Source of the DNA: Umbelopsis ramanniana AG
Lineage: Eukaryota > Mucoromycota > Umbelopsidomycetes > Umbelopsidales > Umbelopsidaceae
DNA: 64,000 bases
Assembly: GCF_025399195.1 (NCBI RefSeq)
Contig: NW_026252088.1
Location: 620,001-684,000, forward strand
Direction of reading: 5' to 3'
The notes under the pieces are model-generated. The model was not told the origin of the DNA. It saw only the letters and a program-made list of their open reading frames with translations, and ran no database searches. Positions 34,131 to 48,002 of this stretch are shown here, piece after piece. The translations under genes and the position numbers were made by a program. How positions within the stretch are numbered: position 1 is the first letter of the stretch; each line of letters opens with the position of its first letter.

Positions 34131-36130
34131 TTATGCTTTTTTCCTTTTATCGCGCGAGTTAAGACCAACGTTCGATGCGGATCGTTTCTAAAGTCAACGC
34201 AAATTGAAGAAATGACCATCAACAAAAATGAAATAGCAAACTCATATAGTGCACGTGAACTTACCCTATTGGCAATACCTTCCTGCGGCCCTTGAGGTGT
34301 AGGAGTACCGTCTTTAGATTTTTGAGTCTTCTTGACCTTGAGATCAGTCTCTTGTCGATCGACTTGTCGCTTCAAATCCAATAGGGTGATGATAGCTGTT
34401 TGTAACTGCTCAAACTTGGCACATACTTGTGCTGTGGGCATAATCGGCCGGATAGCTGTTTGACGAACAACCATTTAGTTAGTAAAAAAAAAAAAAATGG
34501 CCGACCGCATGTCAAGCAAGCATGGTAAACTTGTTTCGTCAACTTACGTATGCCGAGTTCGTCCATAACTTTCCCAACTTTCTGTATCATGTTGGGCTTG
34601 ATTGGAGGTATTTTTTGACTGCGAACGTACACTCCAGGTGTAAGTTTCTCCTTCTTTTCTATTATTTCTACTAGACACGTCTTAGTAAACTGATCATTTT
34701 GCACATATATACGCGTTACATTATTGGTCACATTACCTTCGTTGACCGAAGAGCTGACCGAAGCATTTGACATTCGTCGAGCCTTCTTTGTATCGACTTC
34801 TGGTTGACTCTTCTTCTTTTTAAGCTGCATTATGAATGATGGGTAAATGGTTCAAGGTAATCTAATACGCACCGGCATATATTGATGATTTACCTTGTCA
34901 TGGATGGGTGATGTACCACTGCCGCCAGCAATACCAATGCCTCCTGGGGTTGCGAGGCCAGGTTGTGCTGGGATACCGGCACTGGGTGGTCCAGGTGTCG
35001 CTGGAAGTGTTTGTTGAATATCGTATGTTTGCAAAAACTTAAGCAGCTGTTCTCGTTCCTTGGCCAATTTCATATCATTTTGTTCCAAACGTCGTGCTTC
35101 AACGAACAGTGCCTCTTCTTCTTCGATTTGTTCTGGTGTTCTGTTGAAAAGAATCTCCAAAGCCTTTTTCCGCTCAATTTCCTTATTCTTGTCAAAGCTG
35201 AATTGTTGTATGAGAGTTTGGCGCTCTTGGTTATTGTCTGTTGAGGTTGAAGATGCTGCTCGTTCTCTCAAAAGTGCCTGATTGACGCCATAGTAGCGTT
35301 CTTTCAAGTCCTGTATTGATGTTAATATGCTGTAGGTACTTAAAGAGGAGTTGCATGATATAAGTGCGTACCTCCATGGATCTCGTCGCACCGGGGTATT
35401 CATAGCGATCTGCTATAACCACAAACCGCAAGTCGTAATTTCTACATAGCGCGAACAGGTAATCAGTCTCCTCTTTTGTCCAGTTTGGGTCTATGATATA
35501 TATCAGTTTCGTTGTCCCATGAGTCGCTAAATTCTAGCAAATATTCTCGAAAATAGCTCACCATTCAAGTACTTTTCGTACTCTTCATTTGTATAATCTG
35601 TAACATTGATGATTTTGTTGAACTTTGCAAAATAATAGTCTGTCGAAGCGTTGTCAAATTAGCCAGCTGGAATATTGTGTAAATTGTAAATACTATGTCT
35701 GCATACCGCCATCATTATCGTCATTTGCTTTCACCCAATGTCGAAGAACCAAACCGTCTGTGCGAGCGGGATTCGTGAATTGTCGAAATTCCCTTTAAAG
35801 AGAGAATCAGCATGTGTGTGTCTTCGAGTATCAATTCAACCATCTGCAGGTACATACCATGGAGTTGCTTTTTGTTGAAAGCTGAGTTTTGCTTTATAGT
35901 TGGGTTTGATGAAGGCGATAGGAGGTGCTCCACCGATCAAAGAGTATAATTCACGACTGATGCCCTCTATTATTTCAGCGGCATTAGTATTCTGCAGGTC
36001 ATGATACATGGAACGCCGTGGGTATTCTTATCATACCTGGCTTCTTTTCAACGGCTTGCTTCAATTTACGTGGAGCCGGTTCAGAAGGCTTTCCAATCTG
36101 TAAAATGTCTCGAATATCCGATCCACTCAT
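34131..36130 (-). CDS. SWC4: SWC4/DMAP1-like subunit of SWR1 and NuA4 chromatin complexes
   Basis: Complement join: 34131-34187, 34265-34455, 34548-34824, 34894-35310, 35372-35490, 35562-35639, 35707-35792, 35858-35966, 36037-36130 (475 residues, nine exons). The N terminus MSGSDIRDILQIGKP leads to the family block KKPEGISRELYSLIGGAPP. WEFRQFTNPARTDGLVLRHW follows, then the SANT domain (DPNWTKEETDYLFALCRNYDLRFVVIADRY), a charged helix (FNRTPEQIEEEEALFVEARRLE) and a C-terminal domain with RPIMPTAQVC. By family it is shared by the H2A.Z-depositing SWR1 complex and the NuA4 acetyltransferase. Its start codon lies 157 bases from the divergent SEC39 start. Confidence 0.95.
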
Positions 36131-36287
36131 TGGCGTGTTGAAAGGGTCTGCAATTCACAGCAAGCGAGTTGGGTTTCTTGCCCAAAAAATTGAAAGCGAA
36201 ACGAATTGGTTCGTGCACGTGACCGCTTTCATCCAAAAACGCTGCTATGCAACTTTGGCGGGCTGTCGGTAGCTGGAATCACAGAGC

Positions 36288-39200
36288 ATGAGCAAAGAGG
36301 CTATTTTGCAACTGCTGCAAGACAGCAAATACGAAGATGCACTCAACATTGTTCGGTCAGAAGAGGACGTGACCGATGATGCTATTCTCAAGGAGCAATG
36401 GTCAATTTGGCAGTCAGCACACGCACCTATCACTGAAGATCGTGCTGTACCACTGTTACGGCGAATCACTGACAAACCATGGGTGCTTGCACAGTGCATA
36501 AAGTGTACATTTGATGATCCCAAAGTACAGAAGGATGTTCTGGACCTCGGAATCGCTCTCACGGAACCCGAAGTTGATAAAATCATCAAGGACACAGTGA
36601 TGAACGTCCAGGACGCCGCCCAAGTTCAAAAGCTTTTGAACGACCCAACTTACGAAATAACCGCCGAACTAAGCGTCAATGATATATCTTGGATCTATTC
36701 TCGCCTATGTCTGTTACAGTACAGCGACCGACTCAAGACTTTTGAGGACATATGGGTAACGAGTTCATCAGATTTCGCAACCGGAGGCGGTGATACGTCT
36801 TCACAACCTTCTTCAGCAGACATGTCCAAGTCCGCGTCTCTGGATTCCGTCGATAAAAGCATGGCTGAAGATACCGAGTCTTCAGAAAAGAGGACATTCG
36901 GCCAGGAATTTCAATCTTTTCGAGATACTAGCCTGGTAGCCCAAGCCATTCAATACGCCAGGACAGAGAACTTTGAAGCGTTGGACATCTTATTTTATAG
37001 GCATGGGTCCGAAATTCTGCCATATCGATTGCAGATTTTGTCACAAGTACCAGAAACCTCGGATTTAACGCGATGCAGTATTCCTAGGGTAGCACTTCCA
37101 AAATCAAATTCTGAACAACTGCAAGAACATATTTGGGAGGAAGCGCCTTGGAGGAAGGATGCAGATTTGGTGGAACATCCGAAATTACGCCAATACATCA
37201 AGGGATTACAAAAAATACAAGACTTGAACGCTAACGAGTTGGAGGATACATTGGAGTCTACTCCATACCCTGCGCCGGCTGACATCATTTCTCAATGGTA
37301 TATTGAGAGAGCTCGGCGAATAGACGAATTCACGGGCTTGACAAGTAACGCTCTCAAGTTTATCCAATATGCCAGTATGATGCATGTGCCAAACCTTCAA
37401 GAATTGGAAAACAATCTGGAATTCTTATGCAAACTTCTTTATGGCACGGGTGTCACGCGGGAGACCGAGGCAATACTAAGTGATTTGGATCTGAATAAGT
37501 TCGAGGTTATGGACCCTTATGAAGTTCTTGAACTCTCTCTTGAAGGAACAAGCGTCAGTCGGGTTGTATTAGATTTGAAAATATTTGCTTTACCTTGGCT
37601 GCAACTTGTAGACAACCGAAAGTCAGGCATGATGGATGAAGAAGGTGATGTACAAATGCAAGAACAAAGCGAAATCGAAGAATCTGGCCAGGCAATGCTC
37701 TATCGATGGATCCTCAGTGTCGCTGAATCTCATCTGGATTGGTGCTGTGTCACGCTAGAATCATCTAAGCCCACCATGCAAGAAGAAGACCGTATCATCA
37801 AGGAAGACTTGGACTTGAGCAGAATTGCACTGGCAATTTTGTACACCAATGATGACGGTAGCCAAGTCGACTTGATGGCACGCATTTTCGAATGCCTTCC
37901 TCTATTCGACCTTGACAACATTGAGTCCGATACCGAAGAAAACATTGATCTCCATGCATTGTCCGAAACACTAACTGCACATGGTTTTTTTGCGGCACTT
38001 CAGCAGCTGAAGGAAAGAGAACTCTCGACACTCATGGACGGACTCCAAATACATCTATCCAGTGCAGAAATTCTGTGGCGATATGAGCTCAATGTTCCCC
38101 TGCGATGGTATCTCCGAAGTGCAAATAATTACGACATGCAAAAGCAGCTTTGTTTACGACTGGCTACTCAAATTGTTAGCAATGCTGAGAGGAAAGGTAA
38201 CAAGTTCATGTCGGATGACGATTGGACTGGATTACTTGTCGATATCATGGACCTTTACAACAATGGAACAGGAGTGTTGGGAGCTATGTCACAGGAAGAA
38301 ATCTTTGAAATCTACTGGAAGGCATTGTTGCGATGCGGCAGTAAGTGTTGAGCTATTCGTACTACATTTGTTGAGAGCTTCAACTGATCATTCGCGATCG
38401 ATAGAATTCACACTGGCAAAAGACTCCATGCTTCCCAAGTACGGTGAGGCCATGATTAGTATCAATAAGGCACAGCAACTGGTGGTGGATGCTGCGCGGG
38501 AATACTTTGACAACTCAGTCTCGGGTAATATGTACTCTGGCAATATGAAGTTAGCTGCAGAATGGTAGGTCCTCGCTAAAAATCTTTTTACCCAAGCTTG
38601 AACAGCAACTAACGATTTGCTGCTATATAGTTTAAAGGTGGTTCCACCTAATCCACTGATACAGCAGGAGATGAATCTTATAGAAGCCACGCATCACCTT
38701 ACAACTGAATTTAACGTATTCTATCGACCGGGTATACCTATAATGCCCATGCAAATTCGTCAATCAAAGAACCGCTTAGAACTTATTTCACGACTACTTG
38801 CCTCTAACCCTGGTGCATACCGAAAATCGGCTCGTATCATTGATCTGGCGAAAAAGCTTGGTCTTCAGAATGATAAGACTACTGAAATCCGAGTTCTGAA
38901 TATGCTCTCTGCTGCTGCACTTGCAGAAGAAGATTATGAAACATCCTACCGACTTTGCAAAAATACCCTTACTCAAGTTCTGGAGTCGGAAGCCGAGATA
39001 CATAATTCTAAGCTGAAGGCCGAGATGAAGGAGATAACCTGGAGCAGCTGCTTCCAACTAGGCAAATTGGACGTTTATACCGACAAGACAAAGCGGTTGG
39101 AGTTACTTGCTATGGCTCTTGTGTTGTGTCCGGCCGATCGACTGAGCGAAAACTTAGCAGCATGGAGAAAATTGGAGGCAATCGCCGAACGTGAAGCTGA

Positions 39201-39417
39201 CAAGAGTTCATTACCAAGCTCATCATCGGCCGGAAACTGGGATACTGTCACCAATCTCCTGCAATCAGGGCTGCAAGGCCAGCGTAATTTGGCAAAACTT
39301 TTGTCTGACGAAGCTGGTAACTTAATCAGTAACAAAGAGCCAAATCAAGCTCAAGCGGATAAGATGAGAAAGCGAGATCTCTTAAAGAACACGGTCAGCA
39401 AATGGCTATTCGATTGA
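36288..39417 (+). CDS. SEC39: SEC39/NBAS-like subunit of the Dsl1/NRZ ER tethering complex
   Basis: Join: 36288-38340, 38405-38564, 38631-39417 (999 residues). The protein is an all-helical solenoid. Family-type segments of the Sec39 domain include LYRWILSVAESHLDWCC, WRYELNVPLRWYLRSANNY, LLASNPGAYRKSARIIDLAKKLGL and AALAEEDYETSYRLC. By family it supports the SNARE-associated tether that receives Golgi-to-ER COPI vesicles. At 999 residues it is longer than budding-yeast Sec39 (about 700) but much shorter than animal NBAS. The first exon is more than 2 kb, exceptional in this intron-dense window. It converges with FAR11 over a 148-base gap, so 3' UTRs probably overlap. Confidence 0.85.
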
Positions 39418-39565
39418 AACATATTTTACAAATGCAAAGGAAAAAGGTATCGATGATATGGCTAGAACAACATATAATATCTAAATTAGGACTTGAATGC
39501 TCTCGTCAAAAGGAAATGATACATGTAACATACGGAGTTAAAGGCTTATGATAATAAAGCTACGA

Positions 39566-42500
39566 CTAATCCCATTCTTCGTTCTCAATAGTTAAGTGGT
39601 CCAGGGTGTTGAGAAGTTTGAATTCTGATTCATCGTCTGTTCGTAGTCGTCGTTGTATAGTTTGTCGCTCAACTTTAAATAAGCGCTCTCGGAGATCCTC
39701 TTCACTCAACGTCGACCAATCGATGTTGGCTAGCGGATCACCTTTTGTCAAATCGATGTCTTCGTCGATATCGATTTCATCAGGATTAATTGCGTAGGAA
39801 TGGAGGAATCGTTGTGGTGCGTCCCAGCTGTCACCGGGTGGTTTCCAATGGTGCAAGTTGAATTCAATCTGAAGCTGATTGTGATAAAGATCGCTAACTT
39901 GCTGCGTCGTCTTTGCTTTATTTTGCTCGCTTCGATAAAATTGATGTATGGGAGAATCTGAAAGCGCTGGGGAGACCATTGGAGGTGATGTTAGCGAGCC
40001 TAAAGCGTCCGTTGGTGGTAATTCAGGTGAGGTTGGTACGGAATACACCTCGTCTTCAAGCCACTGTTCGTAATTATTCATGAACTCTGCATCCAATTCG
40101 ATGTCCTCACTGGGCTGTTCTTCTGCGAGTATACCAACTGTTACTGTCGACGACAGTGCAGCAGCATCATGAATTTGATTACTAAGGGCAGAAGGAGGGA
40201 TATCTTGCCGCTGGTGGATAGACGGTATGGTAGGTAAGTATCGACGTGTATGATATGCTTTTATCAAAGCTCTCAGGTTTGACTCTTGCATCTATTAAAC
40301 AGTAACATTAATAAGAGATTAGCAGAAAGCGCATGAAACGATCGGTGGGTCCCTTACCGCACTCTCTTCAATATCCGACTCAGACTCAAGTCCTGTCATC
40401 CATTCTTCTCTTAAAGCCGGCCGACAGGTCAAATATATCGCCGTAATGATCCGCATATTACCTACGTTGGATGGAGTTAGGACGCTATTATGCCACTGAC
40501 ACCGCTTTTCATAATGAGCACCTACTTGACCTCCACTTTCGTCCCAAGTACGGTATTTGACTTTTGAGTACTTTTAGAGTGTAAAGCTCCAGCATGGGAT
40601 GTGATACTTTAAGTAATCTTTTCAAAATGGCCTGAAAGACACATTAGCGCACCATATGTTGCGAGTACACGAATGACAAGACTTACCGAAGATTTATATT
40701 GGACAAGGAGCATGATCCGATGGGTCTTTCTCTTTGTGAGTTTTTGCAGTATGCGTAAAAAGTTGATCGACCAAAACATGTTACGCCAGTTCGTTTGCCG
40801 AAGCTTTTGATTGTGGATTTCTGGTAATGGGGCAGTTGATACCTCAGAGGTGTGATGTGCTTTTCTTCGCTCTCGGCTCCAATAGTTCATGAAGCTTTTA
40901 CGCATATTATGTGAGCAACACAAGCTTTACAAACTTACCACATTTATTATGCCTATTGACGTACCTGTATTCCTGGCCCTCACTTTGCTCTTGTAGTGTA
41001 GCCGCCATATCCTGTAACCCAAGAATCTTCAGTATCAGAAGTAGACATCCGGAATCTACCAAGAGCTGTGAGACGTTTTCGAACTTTAGGACATCTATTG
41101 AGCAAGACAAAATAAGGAGGATCAGTTCCCAATGATAACCAAAGGCGGTAGAACATCCGTAACCGAAACATACGAGAAAGCTTCGTCCATTGTAATAACA
41201 GCAAGAGAATTCCAGATACTGCTTTCGATGTTATTTCTCTGTTACGCTTATTGTTTGCTTCCTCTATGTCGTGTGCTTTCATGGTATGATTAACTTCTGA
41301 AGTATTATTCATCTTCTCTTGACTAGTCTCATTGCCGTTGCTATGCCCATTCACATTTGGGTTGGCGCCATTATATGGTGTAACGGTAGCGAGTAGCAAT
41401 TTGAGAAGAACAATGATGATATTTTGAAGATTTGGAACAATAGCCTTCTGTAAAAGAGAAAATGTCAAGGTAGCGTGTAACTGGTGGATTCATACAATCA
41501 TTCACACTATTACACCACAAAAAAGGATACATATAGACTTTCGACCATGCTCAAGCGTCGAAAGGCATCGATCATCTCGGGTGAAGAGAAAGGTTCTTCT
41601 ATTTCGCTTGCTTGCGATGACATGAGATGCTGGCTTGCACGGACAATGAATTCATATCCATTTTCATCGTCTTGCATTGGCCACATCTTGATCCCGCGCT
41701 CACGTTCTCTCAAAATCTGCAATGTAGCCAGTGACACATACATGTGCTCAGTATACATTTCTCCAGCTTCCTGGATGCTTCGAGGTACGTCCATATCCCA
41801 AGAGGAGAACGGTAACACGAGCGGTTCTCTATGACCATTCTGACTGAAGCCGTTGACGCGCTTAGTCTGCTGCGGGCATGTTCCAGGTTTACCAACATTT
41901 CCTTGCGCTTTGGCTGTCGCTATTAGTGAAGGTGGATTAGGACTTGAGCCGTGACTTGCTGTGAGTAGAGTTTGTAAAGCTGGTGAAGGCTTAATCAATT
42001 CTGGTCGTTGAACGTGCCCAGGAAAAGGTGGTAGAGTATATGTCGGGTATTTGGTTACAATTTCCTGTGAAAATGCATGCAAATCCAGCGGGGTACTTCT
42101 CGTTATCGTGTCTAAGCGAATAGGATGAGTTTAGGATACTTACACATGATATTTCGAATGACAGACATACCTTGGATTTTAACTTCAGGCAAACTAAAAT
42201 ACTGACGAATGACGTTGTGAGTTCGTTCAATCTCCTCACGTCCACCAAAGGATACCAACATTGTTTTCCACACAACAAGCAAAAGCTAAGTGCCGATAAA
42301 TTAGATGAAAATAAAGTCAAATCCGCCGCCGTCTTCCCAAGACGTACCTTTTTCACAGGAAACATCTTCAAGTTCTTTTCTCTTAATTGTGATATCACGC
42401 CAAATAGGAATACGATTAGTGGCGGATCGAGGTTGTCTAAAAGTGAGACGGCATGAATAACGGGTATTTGGAAATAAAACCAGCAATCAAAAGTGGATTT

Positions 42501-43369
42501 ACCTAAATCAGTGGCCAGGTTGTCATCATGTCGCAGTGTCTCAATCAACATAAACAAAATTGTCAAAAAAATCTCAATTTCGTTGTTGACATCGTGCATG
42601 TTCCCTAAGCTACTCAAGCAATAATGAGAATTACGTCCCGTATCAAACCTCGTGCATTTAAATGTACATACTGCCGGGAATTGTGTTCTTCGCACGCTTT
42701 CCGCAAAGCTGAGTACACGACAGGTAGTGCTCCCGATTGCTGCAGAAGTGAATTGTTCTCCTTAATTTTTTGCATGTGTTGTTCCACATCGTTTCCTGCG
42801 TAATCAAAGGACTCCAAATCTCCAAAGTTTCCTATAGCGTGTATCAGTCAGTAGCACGGAATTGTGCCTCAATGCTAGCTAGCTAACTGGTACATACCTT
42901 GTGCAATGTACAATATCTGCTTTCCAGCATCCAATCTCGCTATGGCTGAACTTTGTTCCAGGTCGTTCAAGAGATACTGTATATAGCTTTTCTTTTCTCT
43001 AAGTGAAAGCGTATCCCAGCCTGTTGCGTATTATATCAATAAATGTATGTTTCATTGTATGTTATATCAAGCGTTGACGTTGATCTGTACCTTCAGAAAT
43101 TCGCTCCTGAAAGATATCTCGATACTCTGAATATCCAGCAACTTCAGTATAGTTAAAAAATTCATTGATCTCTTGGATGGTATCGTCGGAATCGGCATAT
43201 ACAAAGTCGTCGTGAATTATCTAGTGCGATTGTCAGCATTCCCACTTGTCGGATAGAAAAAATTACATTATTGAGAAAATACCTTTTTATTACTGGGAAG
43301 CTGCTTCACAGCCTGCCTGAGCGCCTCAGTGCTGACGGTGTTCACAGGGGGATCGCCGTGATTGCTCAT
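39566..43369 (-). CDS. FAR11: FAR11/STRIP-family subunit of the STRIPAK complex
   Basis: Complement join: 39566-40291, 40358-40461, 40526-40631, 40687-40894, 40965-41094, 41174-41447, 41531-42111, 42171-42285, 42348-42436, 42503-42648, 42672-42831, 42898-43020, 43091-43220, 43283-43369 (992 residues, fourteen exons, exactly in frame). The N1221-type N-terminal domain shows FFNYTEVAGYSEYRDIFQ, SLREKKSYIQYLLNDLE and LDAGKQILYIAQG. The C-terminal family domain shows KLSHVLKFENVSQLLVDSGC, NWRNMFWSINFLRILQKL and THRIMLLVQYKSS. By family it organises striatin, PP2A and GCK kinases at the nuclear envelope or ER and controls cell fusion, polarity and septation. The last exon encodes a variable acidic region. 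The intron before KLSHVLKF was found by comparing frames with the conserved motif. Confidence 0.93.
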
Positions 43370-44337
43370 CTTATGCAGTGCTCAATGCTGGTCTTTGAGA
43401 CTTACAACTGATCTGGCTATTGGGACAGGCGTGCTTGGACCTCGAAGTCCGACTCTGAGCTTAATCCTTTCACTTCACGTGTTTTACCGCCAGTATTGGC
43501 TCACTTCTTTCCTCGCCTTTTTACTTCGCAAATTCAAGTTCAAACTATATCCTTTTCAATATTTAACTCATGAATCAGATGAGGGAGCTCAATAAATTCA
43601 AGTGAGCGAAGGTAAGGAGAAATTAGGAACGATGATAGTAAATATGGTCATATCGTATTCTTCGAGACGGGCACCTTGGCGCCTCCTCATACGTAAATGG
43701 CACGGCACGAGTAGACAACTTCTCAGATAACTACTGAGCTCTGCATTTTGTAGACAATAGTCACTGATATATCGCATTATCAGTTAACATTTTCAAATGT
43801 AACGGAACACGACTGAGATCACTAACGTACATTTTAGCGAGATAGATAGATTACCATTTGCAGTTGGATCAGCTTGAAACATTGAACATGTATTTTGTCA
43901 AAACGATACAAAGCGATGATACAACCTACGTGAAAAACTATGTATTTCATAAAAACATGGACTAAATAGAAGTCTACAACAGCTGTAGAAGCTAAAAAAA
44001 ATCGAAGAATACCGAGAGTACGAGAAGAAATTGATCAACTCCTTCTTACACATCTCGAAAGAATAGCAATCGCCTTAGTTTGAAACATATGAAATCAGTA
44101 AGGCATCATTTAAAACAAATAGTAAAATCATACGAGAAGATAAAGAACATCAGTAAGACATTTTCGTAAAGCGAATGCGAGCAGTGACGACTTTGGATGA
44201 CCCAATGTGTTTTCACGTCCCATAAAGCTATGGTGTTCTTAAGATTTCTCATCAATTGCTTACACGAGGTCAATTCAGCACTCTTTCCATCTTTTTACAG
44301 TCCAATCCTTTTTATCCAGACGTAAAATTCAAAGAGC
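43370..44337. promoter_or_regulatory. Divergent upstream region of FAR11 and CAF-1 genes
   Basis: Almost 1 kb of AT-rich DNA between two start codons pointing away from each other. It should contain both promoters; the leader just before 44338 is C/T-rich. No coding sequence, repeat or RNA gene is recognised. Confidence 0.4.
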
Positions 44338-47300
44338 ATGGCCGCTACTGAGTCAATGTCCAGTTTTCAGTCAAGACTTTCTGACCAGGTGCCATCCAAT
44401 TCTTCAGCTTACCATTCAAGTGACGCAAAATTTTCGGAAACCGCTCGAGATTTCATACTTTGGGATAACCAATTTGGTGTTTTCGCGTTGCAACGCGTCG
44501 GAAAACTGAAACTTTTCACAGTCGATCCTTTCGATATGGCTTCGACCACAGGATTACAGACAGAAATACCACCAAACGAAGTTGACATGGCTGTGAATGT
44601 TGCGACTGGTTTTCAACACGATGCTATGCAGGAAGACACAGCCGAGACTATGAATACCGAAGAAAATGACACTGATCGCATTACTACCAATGCCGAAACC
44701 TCGTATGGCCACGATCTTAATCAAACGGCCAACCAGCTTCAGCATCGTAAGTTATACAAGAACACTGAGGCGAACTGCTATGGTACTAACGTATGAATTA
44801 TGGCACAGTTCAAGTAAACGATGTGGCTCATTCAAAAGCCGGGAAGACCGAGGTAGGTTGTCTTGAATGAATGAAAGGAAGCCGAGTACGATATTAATGG
44901 AATATACAAAAATCGAATCACCAGTCGAAGGGAGTCATGATTAGAGATGGAAAACTTGTATATCCCGAAAGAAAGCTTAGAACAAACAACCATGAGACGG
45001 TGGCAAAAGGTCAGTTCCTAGTACAAACTGTGATCCTTGACAATATACGGATGTTAACAACTTACATACAGATTTGGTCGAATTCCGAAAATATCGAGCG
45101 GAAGTATCCGCATCCATGAAGACAGACGAACCCTTTTCTATATCAGAAAGATTTCATTCGCTCATTTCTTTGCTTGTGCAAGACAGGTATAGTATTGAAG
45201 TCGAGATATGCGGAAGTCGATAAATAAGATCAATAACTGGAGAATTCAATAGCGATGAGGCTATTACATCATTGTCAAGTAGATTGAACGACACCCTTTG
45301 CCAATTCGATGCATATGATTCGGACTCGGATGATCCAGGTACGATACGGCCTACATGAATATTAGTGGTTTTCGCAATATGCTAAACGAAATCTGCAGAT
45401 GATAAGCAGTTTAACGATGCTCTTGAATCGACTATCAAAAATTTGGCGTCGCGTGAAAGATATGGTGTATCCAACGACGTTTTGCAAGGGCTGACAGATG
45501 TTCCGAATGTCGTACCAGCGGTAAGAAGCTAAAGTGATAAGGCACAGACCCGAAGGACATTAGAACTAATGAAGTGTTAAAGCATTTATCAATATACCGA
45601 TGGGAGGTGAAGGACATATCAAATTTTCCGAACGACATAAAAAGTGCGGTCGAAAAACGCAGACGAAAAAGGACAGAGGTAAGCATTGATGCTATGTCAT
45701 CGTTTGAAGCGTGCCCGTGCTCACTCTTCCATAATACAGATGTCGACTATTGCTACTTACATGTTCCGGACGTTGACAAGCGAGCAACAGTTGCAACTGT
45801 TATGCGCCAAACGGAAAAAGAACTCTACTCCACTGCCCCGAATCAATGTAACCCCCACAGGTCTTGAAATCATGTTCTCTTCTAAAGAAGTAAGTGACAG
45901 TGAGATATAAAAATTAGGATGAAAATGTGACTAACTTTCATATGAGAATAATCCTATGACGAATGGTGAGAGTATGGTAGTGCTGGATGAAAAGGTGAAG
46001 GAACCGGCCGAGGCGAAGAAAAAGGTATGTGATGCGTGATGGCCGTGCTTACTGTACTTAGAACATTGTACTCACTAGATTGATAAGGAATCTGCTCGTA
46101 AAGTGACAACGGAGGAAAAAGAAGCCGACATCGAGGAACGGAAAAAGAAAGAAGCCGAGGTTGAGGAAAAGAAGAAGAAGAGGGTAATTGATGTGCTAAT
46201 TGAGATGTAAACCTAACCTCCCCAACCCTATTAAACATTTGAATTTGGTAGGAGGAAGAACGCAAAAAGAAGGAAGAAGAAAAGAAGAAAAAGGATGAAG
46301 ATCGTAGAGTGAAAGACGAAGAGAAGAAAAAGCGAGAAGAAGAACAGCAGCGAAAAGAAAGAGTAAGTTAGGAACTTTGAGTATTTGAGAGAATCAAGCA
46401 TGGTACTAATACTCTTGCTTTCAGTCTCAACTTCGTCTTACTTCCTTGTTCAAAACAACGGCTGACGAACGACCACTAACCACCGTAGAAGGTAATATGG
46501 GTCTCATTGCTTAAAAACAATTGTATTATGGAATACTTACTTTTATGACCAGCGCCTTCTATGGATTTTCAAGGCCATCAAGCCTTCCCACCATTTCATG
46601 TGAAAGAGCATGTTCAAATGGCGGATCCAGGTGCCTACAAATGCTCCTTGTCTACGGACTTTGAGGATGTCATAAGTGGTCACCGAAAGGAAAACGAAAG
46701 CAAGAGTACAACTGGAGGTAAGTTGAAAAAAACTAGCGCTAGCATTCCACTGGCTTACAGCTAATAAAGTGGTGTACTATTTAGCGTTACTCAATGAATT
46801 CAAGGAGTCATTTGGATCTGCTCTTCGGCGGCGACGAGGTGTAGAACACAACATTGACCTCCGTTCACTATTGGGTCATGATCCATCTATGCCTTTAGCG
46901 ACGGCAGCATCTTTCGATGGTCAAGACCTACGCTCTATGCTGAAGATGAAGTTCTTGCAATTCAGAGAAGATATTCGACCGGCGTATTGGGGTACTTGGA
47001 CAAAGACAAGCAAGAAAATTCTCGCACGGCGGCCGTTTGCCATGGATACCGAGCACCTCGACTACGACCATGACAGTGAAGCCGAATGGGAACCAGAAGG
47101 AGAAGGCGAAGATATCAAGAGTGGCGATGAAGAAGACGAAGATGTGGATGTTGCAGACCCTGATGATGTAAGTCATCATCAAAGTATGGTGTTGATTAAG
47201 CGAATATGCGTAACTCATTTCTTATTATAGGCTGGATGGCTGGTCCCTGAAGGTTATCTCTCCAACGATGAAGGAATAGGCAGCGACAAGGAGGAAGAAG

Positions 47301-48002
47301 GTATGACGTCTTGATAGACAGTGTTGAGTGAATGCAAACAAATACTTATATTGAGCTTCTAGGTGTTCGAACAAATACGTCGTCGAAGAAACGAGGCCCA
47401 GTGAAGCAAATATGCATAGGAGTCATGTTTGACGATTCATCAGATGACGACGACACACTTTCTGCGTATGCCATACATCAATTAGGTAAATTGTTATCGA
47501 ATGAAGATATGCAATGGCCTTTCATTACTAAGACTTCAGTCAATAGCTGCTACATTCCCAATTAATCCATTTGCACCAATACCAAGTAAACATGCATCTG
47601 ACACCGCCGATAACAACGGCGCATCAGCTTCAGCGGCGACAGATAAACGACCGACTGCCTTCCCAGTCGAACATACACCACAATTAATAGATGTAAGTCT
47701 CAAACCTAATCTCTTCGTTTAGCAGAAAGTGGCGTGAATATGTAAACTAACAACGATGAAAAAGGCAATCAAAGGCAAAGCGGAAGGAATGCCAAAGCTT
47801 ATAGCAGAGGTTAAAGCTATGCAAGGATTTGAGGATGTCTCCAAGCGACAAATAGAAGCAACCATAAAAAATATTGCTGTCAAAGAAAAGCGCGGTTCAG
47901 ATGCAGTGAGTATCTTTTTCTGGTATATCCTGATCGCTGCACTGTCTTGTTCACTAACTGTTTTCCATCTTACAGCGTCCAATATGGTATATAAAAGAGT
48001 AA
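44338..48002 (+). CDS. RLF2: CAF-1 large subunit (CAC1/RLF2/p150), histone H3-H4 chaperone
   Basis: Join: 44338-44746, 44809-44852, 44925-45009, 45072-45186, 45253-45338, 45399-45520, 45583-45678, 45740-45889, 45947-46024, 46079-46183, 46252-46362, 46425-46491, 46553-46717, 46761-47167, 47231-47300, 47363-47485, 47547-47692, 47765-47905, 47976-48002 (848 residues). Features in order: a poorly conserved N-terminal third, then a Lys/Glu/Arg-rich KER helix (about 370-465). A PIP-like R-L-T-S-L-F follows, then the conserved FPPFHVKEHVQMADPG and MKFLQFREDIRPAYWGTW. Next come the acidic ED region around DYDHDSEAEWEPEGEGED with VPEGYLSNDEG, and a C-terminal winged-helix-like domain (KGMPKLIAEVK-type helix). 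By family it deposits new H3-H4 behind the replication fork with PCNA. Frame closes through all nineteen exons. Confidence 0.92.

Noticed and set aside
41095-41173. Uninterrupted reading through this part of FAR11
   Set aside because: The frame stays open but gives a sequence unlike the family; removing GTATGT...AATAG restores KLSHVLKFENVSQLL.
45850-45860. Intron-like GTAACCCCCACAG in CAF-1 exon 8
   Set aside because: It is far too short for an intron and the open frame runs through it.
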